Below are positions 51,253-64,000 of a stretch of DNA of 64,000 nt, in pieces (position 1 is the stretch's first letter; every line of letters begins with the position of its first letter). The DNA comes from Paramecium octaurelia (taxonomy: Eukaryota > Ciliophora > Oligohymenophorea > Peniculida > Parameciidae). Under the pieces are notes generated by a model, which made no database searches, had not been told where the DNA came from, and was given only the letters and a program-made list of their open reading frames with translations. Location of the stretch: contig CAJJDP010000114.1 in the NCBI GenBank assembly GCA_905182995.1, positions 187,772 through 251,771 on the forward strand, in the 5' to 3' direction. A program made the translations under genes and the position numbers.

Positions 51253-52227
51253 ATGAACTATTATCAATACAAGTTAGATGATGATGATGCTAATTAATAC
51301 TAGCAAATATTATAGATAGTTTAAAAGCTTAGGAATAAAGTTAATAAAGAAGCTGATGAAATTGAGAAATTAATCCATTTAAAAGTTCAAGAAAGCTTAA
51401 AATTAAGAGAAACGTATAAATTAGAGGAATATGAACAAATCTACTTCAATAATGATGCTATAACATTCGAGAATCAATTTAATCGCTTGGCATAACATTA
51501 GCTAAAAAGCATTCTTTCTACAAAGAATAATAAATTGGAATATATTAAAGCTGATATGTTCAAATTATTGTAACTATCACCAGTAATCATGAAATTAAAA
51601 GAGATGATATAATAATTTAATTTTAATATTGAAGTTACTAAGTAAATGATCATTGGGTAAAATGCTATAGTAAATTAAATTAATAATAACTAAGTGTAAG
51701 AAATTTGGAAGCATTAAACAATAGCGAAAAGTGGAAATAAATTTAAGACCTTTACTTTCAAGAAGAATTAAGGATTTGCAGAACCATTCTTATGTAAATC
51801 TAGTTTTGAATTAAATGGATTGCTTCTTGCATAATTATTTTCAGGAGTAAATGCTGATGGTAATCAACTAAATTGCTAAAAGGATATTCATCGTCTTCAG
51901 TTTTCTATTCATGAGGGTCTTGATTTATCATCCTATTATTACGCTTAGGAAATACAATTAAATCATGAAAAACTTAAACAAAAGGAGTAGCTCTATGAAA
52001 TCTTGCTATATTAGTAAATATTACTCAAAAAAGGTGTCATATATACAATAAGTCTAATGCCATTATCAAATGAAAGCTTTAGTACGTATATGTATACAGG
52101 AAAAGAAGGAGAAAATTAATAATTCTTGAGATTTTTGGATAAACAGATTGATCTAATTGATTAGAGTGTTATTGCTTATTAATAATTTAATCAATCTCCG
52201 ATTCCTGGATTTATAATTAATGGGTGA
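51253..52227 (+). CDS. Intronless coiled-coil protein, unknown
   Basis: The product is 324 aa from a single exon, one of the few intronless genes here. The first ~190 residues are helical and rich in K, E, Q and I (for example RNKVNKEADEIEKLIHLKVQ). A central block is more globular (NKFKTFTFKKNQGFAEPFLC, then SSFELNGLLLAQLFSGVNAD), followed by another helical stretch. The end is IPGFIING. No signature motif or membrane segment is present. It converges on the ubiquitin protease gene with 67 bp between the stops. Confidence 0.65.
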
Positions 52228-52294
52228 GAAAATAACATGTCTGACATAAACATGATTTTATTAAGGTATATTTCTAAGATATATTATAATTAAT

Positions 52295-55200
52295 TCATAG
52301 AATTTACACACCTTTTTATCTGAGTTTGTCATTCTTAGTGTCTCTGATGGTCAAAAATGTCATCACAAGTGTTAATTGTTTTTCTTCAGAGAATAAAGAA
52401 CCTATTTGAACAGCAATATCTTGGGAGATTTCTTAATTATTTATTTTGATCCTTAATTGTAAATCAAATTTTTAAGTTTTCTGATCTTCAGTGCTGTATA
52501 TACCATCTTAACTAATCTAGATTTATTGAGTTTTATAAGTTATTGGATTCAAACTTAAATTTTCAATAATATAATTTATTAGTTCAGCTGCAGTACAAGT
52601 TTTTTATATCTACACTATCAATGGATTGCATAGTAAAATTATTTCCACACTCTACAAAAAACATATTACATATATATCATTGCCCAAAACTAGTGGTTTA
52701 ACAAACTTTAGGTTATACTTGGATACTGTCTTTGAAATCTTAGCATTTTGATCCAATAAAACCCAAGCTGCTTTCTAATCTTTCTTAGATGTCAATAAAG
52801 GAACTGTTTCCTTAAGGCTTTCTTACTCCATAAACTCTCCAAAGCTCATACTCTTTTGAATTATGTAAGTTTAATTATCAGCTTGAAAACTTATTTATTC
52901 TTTCATGGCTCCAACTGGAACTACTGTCTGTTTATAAGCGATGCTGTTATCAAATTGAATGATTTCATCAATCATTATTTGTTATTGCAACACTTAATAA
53001 TTACCTTTTCTATCTTTATATTTGATCTATATGTTCTCAGGATGGCAATCTTCTAATTAAGCTAAATACTCCAAAAGATGTTGAGCAGAGTCATTTTTAT
53101 TAAATAATTAAGAAATGCATTGATTTTCATTTACAACTCTAATTAATACTTCCTTCATGTTTTCAATTTCAAAGATTTTAGCCTAAAATTTATATTCGTA
53201 ATCCAAATATACTTAATAGTATTCTGTGTTTTTAAATTTGCTAGATTATTTGATTTGCATACCATCATTTTAATATAAGACATTGACTTTAAGTTCTTGA
53301 TTAAATTCATTCATTATAAAATTTTCCATATTCTCCTCCTTATTAAAAAGCAGGACTTATTTAAATGAAACAACCAAATTATTCACAGTCTTAACAAAAA
53401 TGATTAATTTATTATCATTAACTTTTTGTTCTTTTACATTTTTTACATTTTATTAAGTCTATTCAAGTTTAATCTTATCCAAACCTAAATAATTATTGAT
53501 TAATTGTTAATCTTCAGGGTTAGTTGAAATCAACATCAAACCCATTTGATAACACTTGTTTGCCAAATAAAACGTTAATTATTTTTGAGGTGACATCAGT
53601 ACTACTGATTCTAAATTTGGTTTAAGTTAAGTGATTCTATAAATGAGCAAATGAGTATTATTTTTATTGATATTGATCTTTTCACATAATTAATCAATGA
53701 TCTACTGAATGGTAATTGTTTTAGGTACAAGTAAAGGAGTGGTATATTAATCAAAAAATTCTTCAACTGCATTAAAATCTATTGATTAATTCGATGCTTG
53801 TCTATGGAATATAATTCCTGATTTAATTTATTATTTCTAATTCAAATTCAAATGATTGATAGAGAATAGATAGGTTGAGATATAATTCTTTTATTCAAAT
53901 TATAAATCATTGATCTTTTATTCCTGTTGTAAAATCCAGTCAGGATATTTATCAGGTTAATTCAAAAGATCTGGATTGTTTTTCTCCAAATACACTAACA
54001 TATAGGCTGTTTCTGGGTTATTTTTCTATTCAACAATAACTTCACCTAAATCTTCATTATATTCAGGCAGTTAGTATTATCCCCCAAAGTTATTTTGAAA
54101 TACCTCTTTTTGGGTGGCTCTAGTAACAAATTTATCATCAAATTTAAACCATTATTATGATTGAAAGAATGGTTTAATGTAACAGTAATAATGGCCATGA
54201 TTTATTGCTTCTCCTCTGTGGACTAATACTGCATACAATTCATAGAATTTATCTTCCTCATCAATTAAATAGTCTTTAAAATTGATTATGTTGTCATATT
54301 AGAAACTATCATGTATTTTTGTAAATCCTTATCCGTCAAATTAATATCTTTTTAGATTAATCAGTAAAATAGGAGGTAATTTCTTGAATTTATGGAACTT
54401 AATTGCTTCTTACTTACCAAATTCTTCATGAATATAAGCATCTAAAGGTTCATTTTCAACAAACATATCAAGAGATTCTATTAAAGATTTTGTAATATTA
54501 AGTGAAATATCCATAAATTATTCTTAATTCTTGTTATCGAAAATTTGATTTTTTATGTGATTCTCAAGTGCACCCTAGAATAAGTGATTAATTTCATTTT
54601 CTATCTAAGGAGCTTTAGTTCCCAATGCTTTTAGTAATTCCATAATGAATTCTTATACATCCTATTGAATTGCCTATTAATCCACATCCCACTTAAATGA
54701 TTTGATTATATCCTGAGTTGATATTGCTATTTTACTATGTTTCAGATTATAAAACAAGGATTATAACTAAAATGTTAATAAATTAAATACAGTGCATGGA
54801 AATTGATTATGTTATTCAGATTCTATAGAATATACAAGCTTCTAGAATATGCCCAAATTGAATAATATTTAAAATACACTATTCATATAGCATGTAGCAG
54901 CATTATTGATAATACCCGTAAAGCCTACTTCATCACGACTGTTATATTTTGGTGCAACTTCAATTGAAATTTCATTCATTAAACAAAACTAAACATCTTT
55001 TTATTTCTGGGTCAATGGTATTCTTATGCTAACCTCCTTTGCCTCCAATTTAACATCTTTTTATTTTTTGTTTTTCTTACAAAATACCGTACTAGATAAT
55101 TTATAAATTTTCCTATATTAAACTATTTAGATATTACGATTAGTCTAGTATTTCATTCAAGGCACTGCAAATCACTAGAATTGAAGCATTTCCATCCTTG

Positions 55201-55424
55201 ATTTCAAATCCTATTTATATTTTGAACTCAATTCCATCCTTTGCATGAGCAATATAATTTAATGCATTTCTTTTATCTTCGAGTCCAAAATAAAAATGGG
55301 GAGGAAATATCGCCAATCTACTTGATTTATTGCCAGGCATTTCATATTCTTATGATAAAAATGCCTCTTAATCCATAGGTTATGCAATTTCTTCAATTAT
55401 TATTGGAGCATCATCTACAATCAT
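52295..55424 (-). CDS. Ubiquitin-specific protease, USP7-like
   Basis: The product is 1034 aa with one 25-nt intron. After an N-terminal ~220 aa MATH-type beta domain (RLAIFPPHFYFGLED), the catalytic domain begins with GFTGIINNAATCYMNSVFQ (Cys box, nucleophile in AATCYMNS). It continues with QQDVQEFIMELLKALG and the His box HRGEAINHGHYYCYIKP. This order and the QDVQEF motif are typical of USP7. The C-terminal 500 aa would correspond to ubiquitin-like repeats. It removes ubiquitin from nuclear and other substrates. Length is close to human USP7 (1102 aa). All catalytic residues I can check (Cys, His) are present. Confidence 0.88.
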
Positions 55425-56235
55425 TATATTTGAATATTTATTTATATGAACACAGGATTCAGTGGGATTTTTATAATGAAAAATTTGTGATAAGGTGATA
55501 AATTTATCTATACTATTTTTTTTGAATCAAATTTAACCAATCTAAAATTGCTCTCTTACAATCATTATAGTTCCTAAATCCCCAAATTCTGATTGAAAAA
55601 TGTAATCGCAAAACTCTAAATAAACTATTTAAAACATAAATTTTTTAATTTCTTACTAATTAATTTTCACTATTATATAAATATTTCTGATTGAAAATTA
55701 TAATTTATATTAACAAATAGAATTTAGAGTAAACCAAATTTTTGAAGGACGAATAGTTAACAATCATACTATTCTCTGTCTCTTTAATAATCAACTTCTA
55801 AAAATAAATAGAATCATTAATTAATTTATCATAAAATTTTAAATGGAAAGTGATATCCAATTCTGATTTTACAATTCGAAATTCATTAAACCAATATCAC
55901 CTGAATATTCAAAGTAGAATTGCAATCAATGTTTGTTTATTTTAGGCAAATTAGAATATATATTTAATATTAAATAATTGGGATGTTATTTTCATCAACT
56001 AGGATTCCACTCTTAATTTTATTATTGTATTCATATTTTGCTTGTCTCCCTATTAGAGTTTGACTGATTTGAAAGTGCTATTTTGAAGAGTAGAATTTAT
56101 ATGTTTAATATATCAATATGGATTTTATTAATTTTGATAAACTGTAGGATTAGGAAGGGCGAATTGATGGAAAAGACATAGCAGAATTAGGGTAATGATA
56201 ATTGATAATCGCATTATTTTTATAAGATTATAATT
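55425..56235. other. Intergenic, nothing recognised
   Basis: About 810 bp between divergent genes. It is AT-rich and TGA occurs in all frames. No gene or repeat was seen. Confidence 0.5.
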
Positions 56236-56916
56236 ATGAATTTAATCAAAATCACAATTTTTACCTTAATGGTAATAATTCTAGGACTGTGTTGCACTTT
56301 AATAGCAATAATAGTAGATTTAGATGACGATAGTAGTAGGTTCACAAACTACTTTATAATGAGTTGTGTAATAATTAAATATGATGCATGTAGTCAGGAG
56401 TGTTTATTTGTTTAATCATTATGGAAGGTTACCTTTATCAGTTTAAACCAAAAAGTAGACATGTTTAATTCCCTCGTATGATGTTAATATATTTACTATT
56501 TAACAAGTCTTTTAATTCTAGCTATTTTAGTTTTGTTATATTCAGCCATAACTCAAATTTCTCATGCCTTACTAGACAATAATGGTATGTTTATGAAAAT
56601 ACAGAAATTAGGGAATGGAAAGGTGCCCATTATTGATCCACACGATTCTGATTGGTATAGATTAAAACAGATTTCTCGAATAATTTAATATACTACCTGC
56701 ACAATAGTTGTTATTCTACAAATATTGATTGGGTATAAGAAGAAAAGAAGCTTCAAGAAAGGTCAAGCGATTGAAAGTCTTATTTAGAATGATGTAATCA
56801 TAATTAATTAATAAAAAGAATGCCTTGATTACGTCATTAGAACCGACCACATAAAAATTGACTTAAAATTAGGTTGCCTCTAGTTAAGGAAATTCTCATA
56901 TGATAAATACTTTTGA
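56236..56916 (+). CDS. Multi-helix membrane protein with one internal TGA
   Basis: The frame holds 226 codons and has hydrophobic helices at about residues 5-27, 85-105 and 155-172. The first is ITIFTLMVIILGLCCTLIAI and the second LLILAILVLLYSAITQ. A cluster of cysteines between helices 1 and 2 (DACSQECLF) suggests a tetraspan-like loop. An in-frame TGA at 56479-56481 lies just before the second helix (SLV-x-CQYIYYL). No 3n intron with GT...AG ends removes it. Reading resumes in the same frame to TGA 56914. It may be a recent pseudogene, a base error, or a shorter gene. A tryptophan would fit the position. Confidence 0.5.
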
Positions 56917-57126
56917 ATCAAAAAATACTCAGTAAATATAAGCAATACAAAAATTAAATAACAACAACAATAATAACTCATGAGATAATTTTCATCAAAA
57001 TTGCTTTATATATAATATTAGAAGCTAATTATAATCAAAATTATTCATCCCATGCAGATGTTTGAAGATTATTCTCGTGACTATTCACTGTTTTAATTCT
57101 CTAAGTAATAAATTGATACGAAGCAC

Positions 57127-58581
57127 TCATTGTCCTAAAATGACTACTTGGAGGAGTAATGCTGTTACATATTAGTATTTTAAATATCTATTAAAATTAC
57201 ATTCTTGAAATACTTTGATGCAATCTAAATTTTATTCTCCCAAAATTTGCATCATTTCTTCTCTGTTCTCCAATAATTATATTGGATCTTTGCTGTTCTC
57301 TAGTAAATCTTTCATTCTCTAAAATACTTCCTATCCTAACTTATTTTTCAAAAAGTCTGCCAATAATATATTTCTATTTGGGGATGTAGGTGTTTTGGGA
57401 TTGAAAAGCAATTTGGCAAAAGAGGGTTTCTTTTGGGTGATTTCCTATTCTACTTTTTCGTCTAATTAGGTATTAATGGTCATAATCTTTTTGTAAGGCT
57501 TTTTCTGAACTTAGCAGTAATTGTTATTTGGTGAGACACATTCTGAGAATATGTTTTACAATCCCAGTTAAGTTTATCGATATTGAGGAGTAATGGATTG
57601 TTTGAGGATCTTCGCCATATCTTTGGTGAGAATTGGTTTGTCTGATTATTTTTCATCAAAGCCTGGACATTCAATAGGACATATCCTTTTATTTAGTAGT
57701 CCTTTACTTTTATAAAGCACTTACAGTTTGATTTATTCTTCTTTAATTTAAGGGATATTGAGTAGTTGTTCTATATCTGGTCGAAGATCTGGATTTTTCT
57801 GTAGAGTGCTATTGAGGATATCTTAATAGAACTTGGGAAAAGCTTCGTTGAGTTGAGGAGTTTGGCCATTCATAATAGTATGAAGAATTGCAGGGAGGGA
57901 ATCCCCTTGAAATGGCTTCTGTTGTGTGCATAACTCATATAATAAGCATCCCAAATTCCAGATATCGGTTTTGGAATTGTAGTTTTTGGATTGACAAATT
58001 TCAGGAGACAAATAGTATGGAGTTCCTTATTTACATAATCTAACTTACCTAAAGTTGTATTGGTAGAGAGATCGATCAATTTTTTCGAGATACTGAAATC
58101 GCCCAATTTAATCTATGAAAGGGTTAAGTCTAAATACATACAATTCCATCATCAGTAATGAAGACATTCCTCAATTTGATATCCCTGTGAACTATTTGTT
58201 GTTAATGCAAATATTGGACTCCCAAACATAATTGAGTAAAATAGTTCAGGATGTCTGGCTATTTAGTTTTAATGTAAATTGAAAGATCAGCTTAGATATG
58301 GGGGGAAACTCTTACAATTTTTGGCGTATTCCATGATAATGCACAATTTGTCATTATGTTCGAAGGAATCATAAAACTTGATTATGTTAGGATGCTTGAG
58401 AACCTTCATAATGTTGACTTCATTTTGAGGATCTACGGTATCAAATAGCAAATCTATTCTTTTCATAGCATATTACTATTAAATATTAATTTTGAAATAC
58501 TCTTCCTTTGTTATCTTCCACTAACCAAACATCTCCAAAATTCCCCTTTCCAATCTTCCTTATCCTTCTGTACTTCTCCAT
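57127..58581 (-). CDS. NEK-family protein kinase
   Basis: The product is 450 aa, with introns of 25, 25, 29 and 23 nt. It has a glycine loop GKGNFGDVWLV, YAMKRIDLL, catalytic loop VHRDIKLRNVFITDDG, DFSISKKL (DFS for DFG), GTPYYLSPEICQ and NLGCLLYELCTQQKPFQG. The YYLSPE and CLLYELC blocks are typical of NEK kinases, linked to cilia and mitosis. Two unusual positions are worth noting: HRDIKLRN in place of HRDIKPxN, and DFS in place of DFG. The lysine, aspartate and asparagine needed for catalysis are present. The C-terminal ~200 aa is helical and Q-rich. Ciliates carry large NEK families, so the exact member is unknown. Confidence 0.88.
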
Positions 58582-58704
58582 TTCTCTAAGTATTATTAAT
58601 TATTATATATAAATAACTAGAGAATAGTCATAATAAATTTTATGATAGTATGTTTGATTTAATTGTAAATGCTTCAGAAATATAAATAAATAATAACATA
58701 TTTT

Positions 58705-59709
58705 ATGGCAAGCCAATTGGAATTCAATCTTAATCAGATTCAAGTAGACTTCATTCTAGGGAAAATGCCTAAGGGGTATTCTCTTTTGTAGTCGAATCTC
58801 CTGAAATCACGTGAATAAAGAGTGGTAAAATTTCCCTCCTTATTAGTGGAATAGCCGAAAAAGGTGAACAAATACGATGCTTCGTTCCAAAGCAACAAAT
58901 AAGAAGTAGTCGAAGATAAAAGCAAGAGATCTCAAAGAATTGCTCCGATTCAAAAGGAATAGGTCAAAATTCAATTGGATGATAATTGCAAGAAGGGATT
59001 ATAACTCCTTCAAAAATTCAAATCCCATCCAGCATTTAATGAGATTAATGCTTCTGGGTATTTAAATATCGATAAAATTGAAGCTTCCTTCAAATAGGAG
59101 GGTATTACTTACTTGTAAATTAAAAGGTAATTTGATGAATCTTTGGAATCAAATTAGAATCGCATTACAAAGACTAACCTAATCTGCTTCATCCACCCAA
59201 ATGCAAGATCAAGTCACTTTATTAGAAAATCACTTTTATCATGTTTTTAAGCCAATCTAAAATGAATAAAAATAAACACCCACATCTACTAAGTATATCT
59301 TCATCATAACATGATTAGAAGCATCCCTATCAATAACAAAGTCAGCTCAAATAAAGTGAAGGAACCTTAATCCTCAAAAAAATAAGATACTCACATCACA
59401 TTCGAAGAAAAAAGATAATTGGGACAATACATACGAGAATTACCTTAAGAACATCTGATGGGAGTCTGGGAAATAGTGTAGTAAAGTGTTTAAAATCAAG
59501 AAGCTGAAGAATTAGAATTTGATATTGATTAATTGCCAGCCAAAGTCATCCGTAAATTGTATGAGTATGTTCAATCCAAATTGTATCATATCAATTTAAT
59601 AACAAATAGAAAAACTAAAAAGGTTAAAGTTGATCCTTCAATCAACTACAGCTCCTAAAAATCAAACAACTAAGAAGATAGTTCTTTTCCCTCTGAGTCC
59701 TCTGATTGA
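58705..59709 (+). CDS. BET-like protein with NET domain and degenerate middle region
   Basis: The product is 315 aa, with introns of 31 and 26 nt. The N-terminus (GKMPKGYSLLQSN, KKVNKYDASFQSNKQ, SQRIAPIQ) is homologous to the NET protein at 43919. The middle (LQLLQKFKSHPAFNEI, GYLNIDKIEASFKQ) may be the remnant of a bromodomain, but the acetyl-lysine-binding asparagine block is not visible. The C-terminal NET domain has LGQYIRELPQEHLMGVWEI, EELEFDIDQLPAKVIRKLYE and YVQSKLY. A serine/acidic tail (SSFPSESSD) follows. NET domains recruit histone-modifying or remodelling factors. Nuclear role inferred by family. Confidence 0.82.
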
Positions 59710-59922
59710 GATATTATTAATATTCAGTATCTATAATTAACTATTCTGAATTGCAATATCCTTTTCAGATCTCAAAAGAATTTTCACTTTTTCTTATTTC
59801 TTAAATATATATATAAAATTAAATACTAAATTTAGATATTTTAATAAATAACTATATACCATAATTCCTGAAAATGACATTAATATATTGTTATTATTTA
59901 TTAAATAAATTGTATAAGTTGA

Positions 59923-62900
59923 TCAATCAATAAAATTGTATTTCACCTTTTTTCTTTTTCTTCTCTCTTGGATATCCAACTCACTCATGATGTCTTCACT
60001 ATCAACTAGATCACTAAAATCACTCTCATCATCCTTCTAGAGATGAAGATACTTATTATTTTTTTTGTCTTATTCAAATTCAAACTCAGATACTGAAGTA
60101 GGCCCATTAGATGAATCAGGTTCAAATAAAGGTTCATCATTGAATTATTAAATAGGAGCATGTTCCATATGATCTTTCATCATAGTTGCCCATCCTCCAT
60201 CGTAAACGAACAATGGGAAGTCTTTCTGTATACTGAATTGCATATTCCTCCACATGAGACCCGAAGTAGTTTAAAAAAATAGAATCTTCTTCTTATTCAA
60301 CCATTGCTGTATCTTCTTGAGGTCTTCCCTGTCTATGGCTTCAATTCTAATCACTTATGCCTCCAGATCCTTTAGGACTGCAACCAAATCAAACGAAATG
60401 GTTTCTTCTTGGACTCTTTCACAACACATAATATCAACATTCTCTAAGGTTAAAGTAAAGAAGGGCTGATCAACAATGTTCACTAGACAACTCTAAGTAG
60501 GCTGAAAGACGACTCTTTCTTTGGCATAATTACCCTCAAAACTGTACTGTTTTTCTAATCTCTCAAATTTGATGTTAAATCTTTTATAGTATTGTTCTGA
60601 CTATTAGATGAAGGACTCAAAATTCTTGAGCTCTTCCAGTCTTCGATCTTATACCTTCTTATCAAAGACATGATCAATATCGAATAAACGAACCTTCTTT
60701 CTAGCTGCTTCCTATTCAGAGGCTCCTTCAATATCTCTATAGAATTGGATCTAAGAGAACAAGATTTTACCACATTTGATGGGCATCTTGAAAATGAAAT
60801 GAATACATGCTATAACTTCATCTTCAGGTGAAACAAAGAAACAATGTTTAATACTGGTGAATGTGAAATCAATAACTTCTCCTCTGGCACTCTTATATCG
60901 AAATCCATTCTCGTGACATTCCACAAATCCTTCTGGAGATCTAGTCTTCTAACTTTAAGTTGGTCTCATGTAAACTTTGCTTAAACAAGGAGAGTTCTTT
61001 GGTAAGACTGTTAATTTCTCAATAACAAAATCAAATTTGTCTACTTCCATCTGTTTTTCTATCTATTTTCTTCTCGCATCATCTCTACATACATTAATTT
61101 CATTTTCTATATCCTGTAACTTTATGAATTCCTGATTCCTCAAAGTAATTTCTTTCAAAAACATTTGATCTTGATCCATCGGTGGAAATTCTCTTGTGTC
61201 TATATGGAATTCATTAGTCCAGAATCTGATAGTGATTTCCCCTGAACCATTGGGTAATTCTTTAACACTGACATTCTAAATAGTGAGAGCATGAAATGGA
61301 TAATGTGTTCCTCTGATTGGAATCAGAATAGCTGATTTGTCCTGATCAACAGCTATTTCTCCCATTGGATATTAATCAAATTGATCTTCCTTTTAAAATG
61401 TTTATAATTGATCCATCTTCACTAATAGTTTCGGCTCTTGTCTAGTCTATTGATCATTTAATCTGACTTCCAATTCGTATTGTTTTATTTCCTTCAACTT
61501 CTCCTGATCATTCTTTATTTTATTCAACTCGGCCTATTCAAACTATTCTCTTGTGATCCTCTCTGACTAATGCAATACATCTGAATTTTCAGTCTTCTAA
61601 AATGTAGATTTAAAGAACCTCTCTCCTTCTTCTGTTGGTTGATACGACACAAATGTGAACTCCTTCTCTGCCTTTGTAATAACGCAATCCTCAATTCCAG
61701 ATACTACAAATATTGTATCAGCCAAACAAATTGCTATATTGGTTCTTTCAGGATAAAATGGCAATTGGACCAATATGTTATCTACAAACATCCTGATCAC
61801 AACTGCCATTCTATCTTGAATACTCTCAGTATTATGATTATCAATTAACATCTAAGATCCTATCAAATAGCCAATGTCTGTCGGAAACTTCAACTTCATC
61901 TCTTGATCATCCTTGAATATGGTCTCCCATATGTTCTGAGTCTCTCTATAGATTTATTTAAATTATATGTCTTCCTTAACTAATCCCAATGCAAATGCAT
62001 GAACATTCAATATCACTCTGTAAATCTATTCCAACTCTTAATTGGGTTAGAATAGTAGTGTCCTTGTGCAATATGATTATGATTGCATATATTGACAACA
62101 AAAGCTATATATCACCACATCGCCCACCAATCTAGATTGAGTACTTTCAGATGCTGACACATTGTATTGACCACCACTTTGGACTGTGGAACTCAATATA
62201 TCGTAATTCCCTTGTAATCCAAATTTTCTTCGGATTGCCATTTAATTCAAGTCTGAACTCTTTTCTCTTTTGACTGCCTGAGTAATTGAGTAATTGGTGG
62301 TATTCTCATTGAACTTTATTGCCAACTCTATCCTTTGACTCATAAATTTCATGTAATATGAATTTATCTTACCACAAGTGTTGTAATACTCAAAAATATC
62401 TTTATTGTCATTATTTATTAATTCTTTTAAAAATGAGGTGCAATCCACTTTTATTAAATGGTTCTGATCTATAAATTAGTTGAATTCAGTTATCAAAGGA
62501 CTTTTCTAACCATCAGATAAGTTCAATGCCAATCTATAATTATTGCTTGGATACTCCTTTCGTAATCTCTCTAAAGCAAATTAGAATTACTAATGATTGT
62601 TCTTTTTTATGTTCTTAATCAAAAAAAAGATTGTAAAGGTTTTCATCTTGATGTCACTTAGATGTTTCAACTTCTAGACTAAATGATAATTAGAATAAGA
62701 ATTATACACATGACTTCATCTGCTATTATGCACAACATCTTTTTACTCATTATTAATATGCAATCCATCAATTCACAACCCAAGTACCATTATTGAAATC
62801 CTTTTTGTATCCCAATATTCGAAGTGTGTGATGTTCCAATCAATACTACCAAACAATCAAATTGATTCGCCTTCCTCAATGTAGTTGTTGCTAATTTATT

Positions 62901-62945
62901 ATTCTTTTTGAATTTATTTTATAATGCTATCTACACTTTATCCAT
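59923..62945 (-). CDS. SPT16: FACT complex large subunit Spt16
   Basis: The product is 997 aa, with a single 29-nt intron. Domains in order are the peptidase-like N-terminal domain (KFKKNNKLATTTLRKANQF), the central region with ERTNIAICLADTIFVVSG, the dimerisation and middle domains (ERVVFQPTQSCLVNIVDQPF, then LKKIQQWLNKKKILFFQT), and the acidic C-terminal tail (DDESDFSDLVDSEDIMSE), which ends in a basic RRKRKKVK. Spt16 with its partner SSRP1/Pob3 reorganises nucleosomes during transcription and replication. No Pob3 gene is in the window. In Paramecium one Spt16 paralogue is needed for DNA elimination during development. I cannot tell which paralogue this is. Length matches the family (about 1035 aa). 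Confidence 0.92.
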
Positions 62946-63042
62946 TATTTAATATTCTTATACAATTGCCAAACATTTTATTTTAATCAAATTATTTCAA
63001 TGCATTTTATTTTTATAAATTTAATATAATTTAATTTAAAAT

Positions 63043-64000
63043 TCACACATCATCACAGTAAATCAATTGCAATTAATCAATCTAAAACACATTAGGTGTT
63101 TGATCATTCAACTTAAAAAACATAGCCTCCATGTACTCCTTTATTTGCTTCGATAATTTGATATCCTTCAATTACAACATCTCAAACAGATCCTAATCCC
63201 ATATCGAATTTACATACATATATCTGCAGCCTCTTTACTTGATGTCCATATTTGAGCACCAACTGACTCTTTATCTATGAGAATTCCTATTCACTAAACA
63301 TTTATGAAAGCTCCTTTTTAATGTTCGCAATCTCTTAGGCTGATGGCAATTAGTAATTATCCACTAAAGTTTTGAATATGCTACGAATCCTCTATTTGGA
63401 TTGCGTCTCATTCCCATCCTCCGAATCCATCAAGTAGAGACCTAATTAATGGGCCTATTGATAATTCAACTTGAAGGTAGACTTCTGTAAGGACTCAACC
63501 AAATCTTTCAATTGAACATCCTCTTCTTATGAGAGTTGACAGAACAAATGCTAAGAATAAGTGATGATGCATTACTTGATCGATATTGTTGAGAGTGATC
63601 CCATTAATAAGTAATTGGTATTTTAGAATTTTGATAACTTGTTGAAGATCCTGTTTTGTAATCAAGACTAATTTCTTGCGTTGAGTTGCACTCTGAGATC
63701 TCTAAGAAGAAAGAACAAAGTCTTAATTCAATTTGAAATTGCCACTTATGTTGGCAAATGATGACGGTTTGAATAAGGGTGTATGTTTACTGTTTTTTCT
63801 CTACTCTGAAAGTCCTTAGTGATCATCATTCATCATTTTATTAAGATTCTCGATTTTGATTCTCAAGGTCAAGATTTCCTCCTCTTTTTCCATAATTACC
63901 TTTTCGTATTTATCTTACTAATTTGAAAGACTTGACATAAGATTATCAATTTAAGTTTATTGATTTTGACTTGATTGACTTAATTTGTTGATCTCAGTCG
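63043..64000 (-). CDS. Coiled-coil protein, 5' end outside the window
   Basis: The gene is cut by the window edge, so its start is missing. Two 25-nt introns (GTAATG...CTTAG near 63580, and GTATGT...ATTAG near 63195) join exons into one frame of about 300 codons to TGA at 63045-63043. The first part is coiled coil (for example KEEEILTLRIKIENLNKMM). The last 150 aa is helical with acidic pockets (ESLQKSTFKLNYQQAHQL, MDSEDGNETQSKQRIRSI) that could be degenerate EF-hands, but loop ligands are incomplete. Function unknown. It is upstream of Spt16 on the same strand, with 98 bp between them. Confidence 0.65.

Overview
This is macronuclear DNA from a ciliate, most likely a Paramecium species. Reading frames stay open for hundreds of codons only if TAA and TAG are read as glutamine and TGA is the sole stop. 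Nearly every gene carries introns of 20-32 nt with GTA...TAG ends. Genes are packed closely on both strands in AT-rich sequence, and one gene encodes a secreted trichocyst matrix protein, a product typical of Paramecium. For about 25 genes I removed the introns I could see, and the remaining length was an exact multiple of three from ATG to TGA, which supports the models.

Layout. 0-14 kb: Enhancer-of-polycomb-like protein (-), ULK-like kinase with EF-hands (+), TMEM33-like protein (+), a duplicated assembly block, STK32-like AGC kinase (+), coiled-coil protein (-), CDC48/p97 (+), two small proteins (-). 14-22 kb: C2H2 zinc finger (+), Sel1-repeat protein (+), KDM6-like JmjC protein (-), putative secreted protein (+). 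22-31 kb: Piwi (-), coiled-coil protein (+), cyclic-nucleotide-binding protein (-), Unkempt-like CCCH protein (+), a Q-rich protein (+). 31-43 kb: trichocyst matrix protein, a membrane-protein gene interrupted by TGA codons, fatty-acid desaturase, SEC14-like protein, proton pyrophosphatase, a small protein and a MAPK15-like kinase (all +). 43-51 kb: TVP23 (+), NET-domain protein (-), an N gap flanked by a duplication, LAMMER kinase (+), NASP histone chaperone (+), a PH-like/kinase protein (-). 51-64 kb: coiled-coil protein (+), USP7-like ubiquitin protease (-), four-helix membrane protein (+), NEK kinase (-), a second NET-domain protein (+), FACT subunit Spt16 (-), and a partial coiled-coil gene (-).

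There is no operon logic as in bacteria, but chromatin factors are frequent: EPL1-like, KDM6-like, Piwi, two BET/NET proteins, NASP and Spt16. There are seven protein kinases. Two same-strand gene pairs overlap by the four bases ATGA.

The assembly has two visible faults. A 1312-bp block is repeated exactly on either side of a single N at 5417. A 797-bp block is repeated on either side of a 345-N gap at 45185-45529. Both look like unmerged contig overlaps and should be collapsed before genes there are counted. I saw no tRNA, rRNA, CRISPR array, telomere repeat, transposon or virus-like element.
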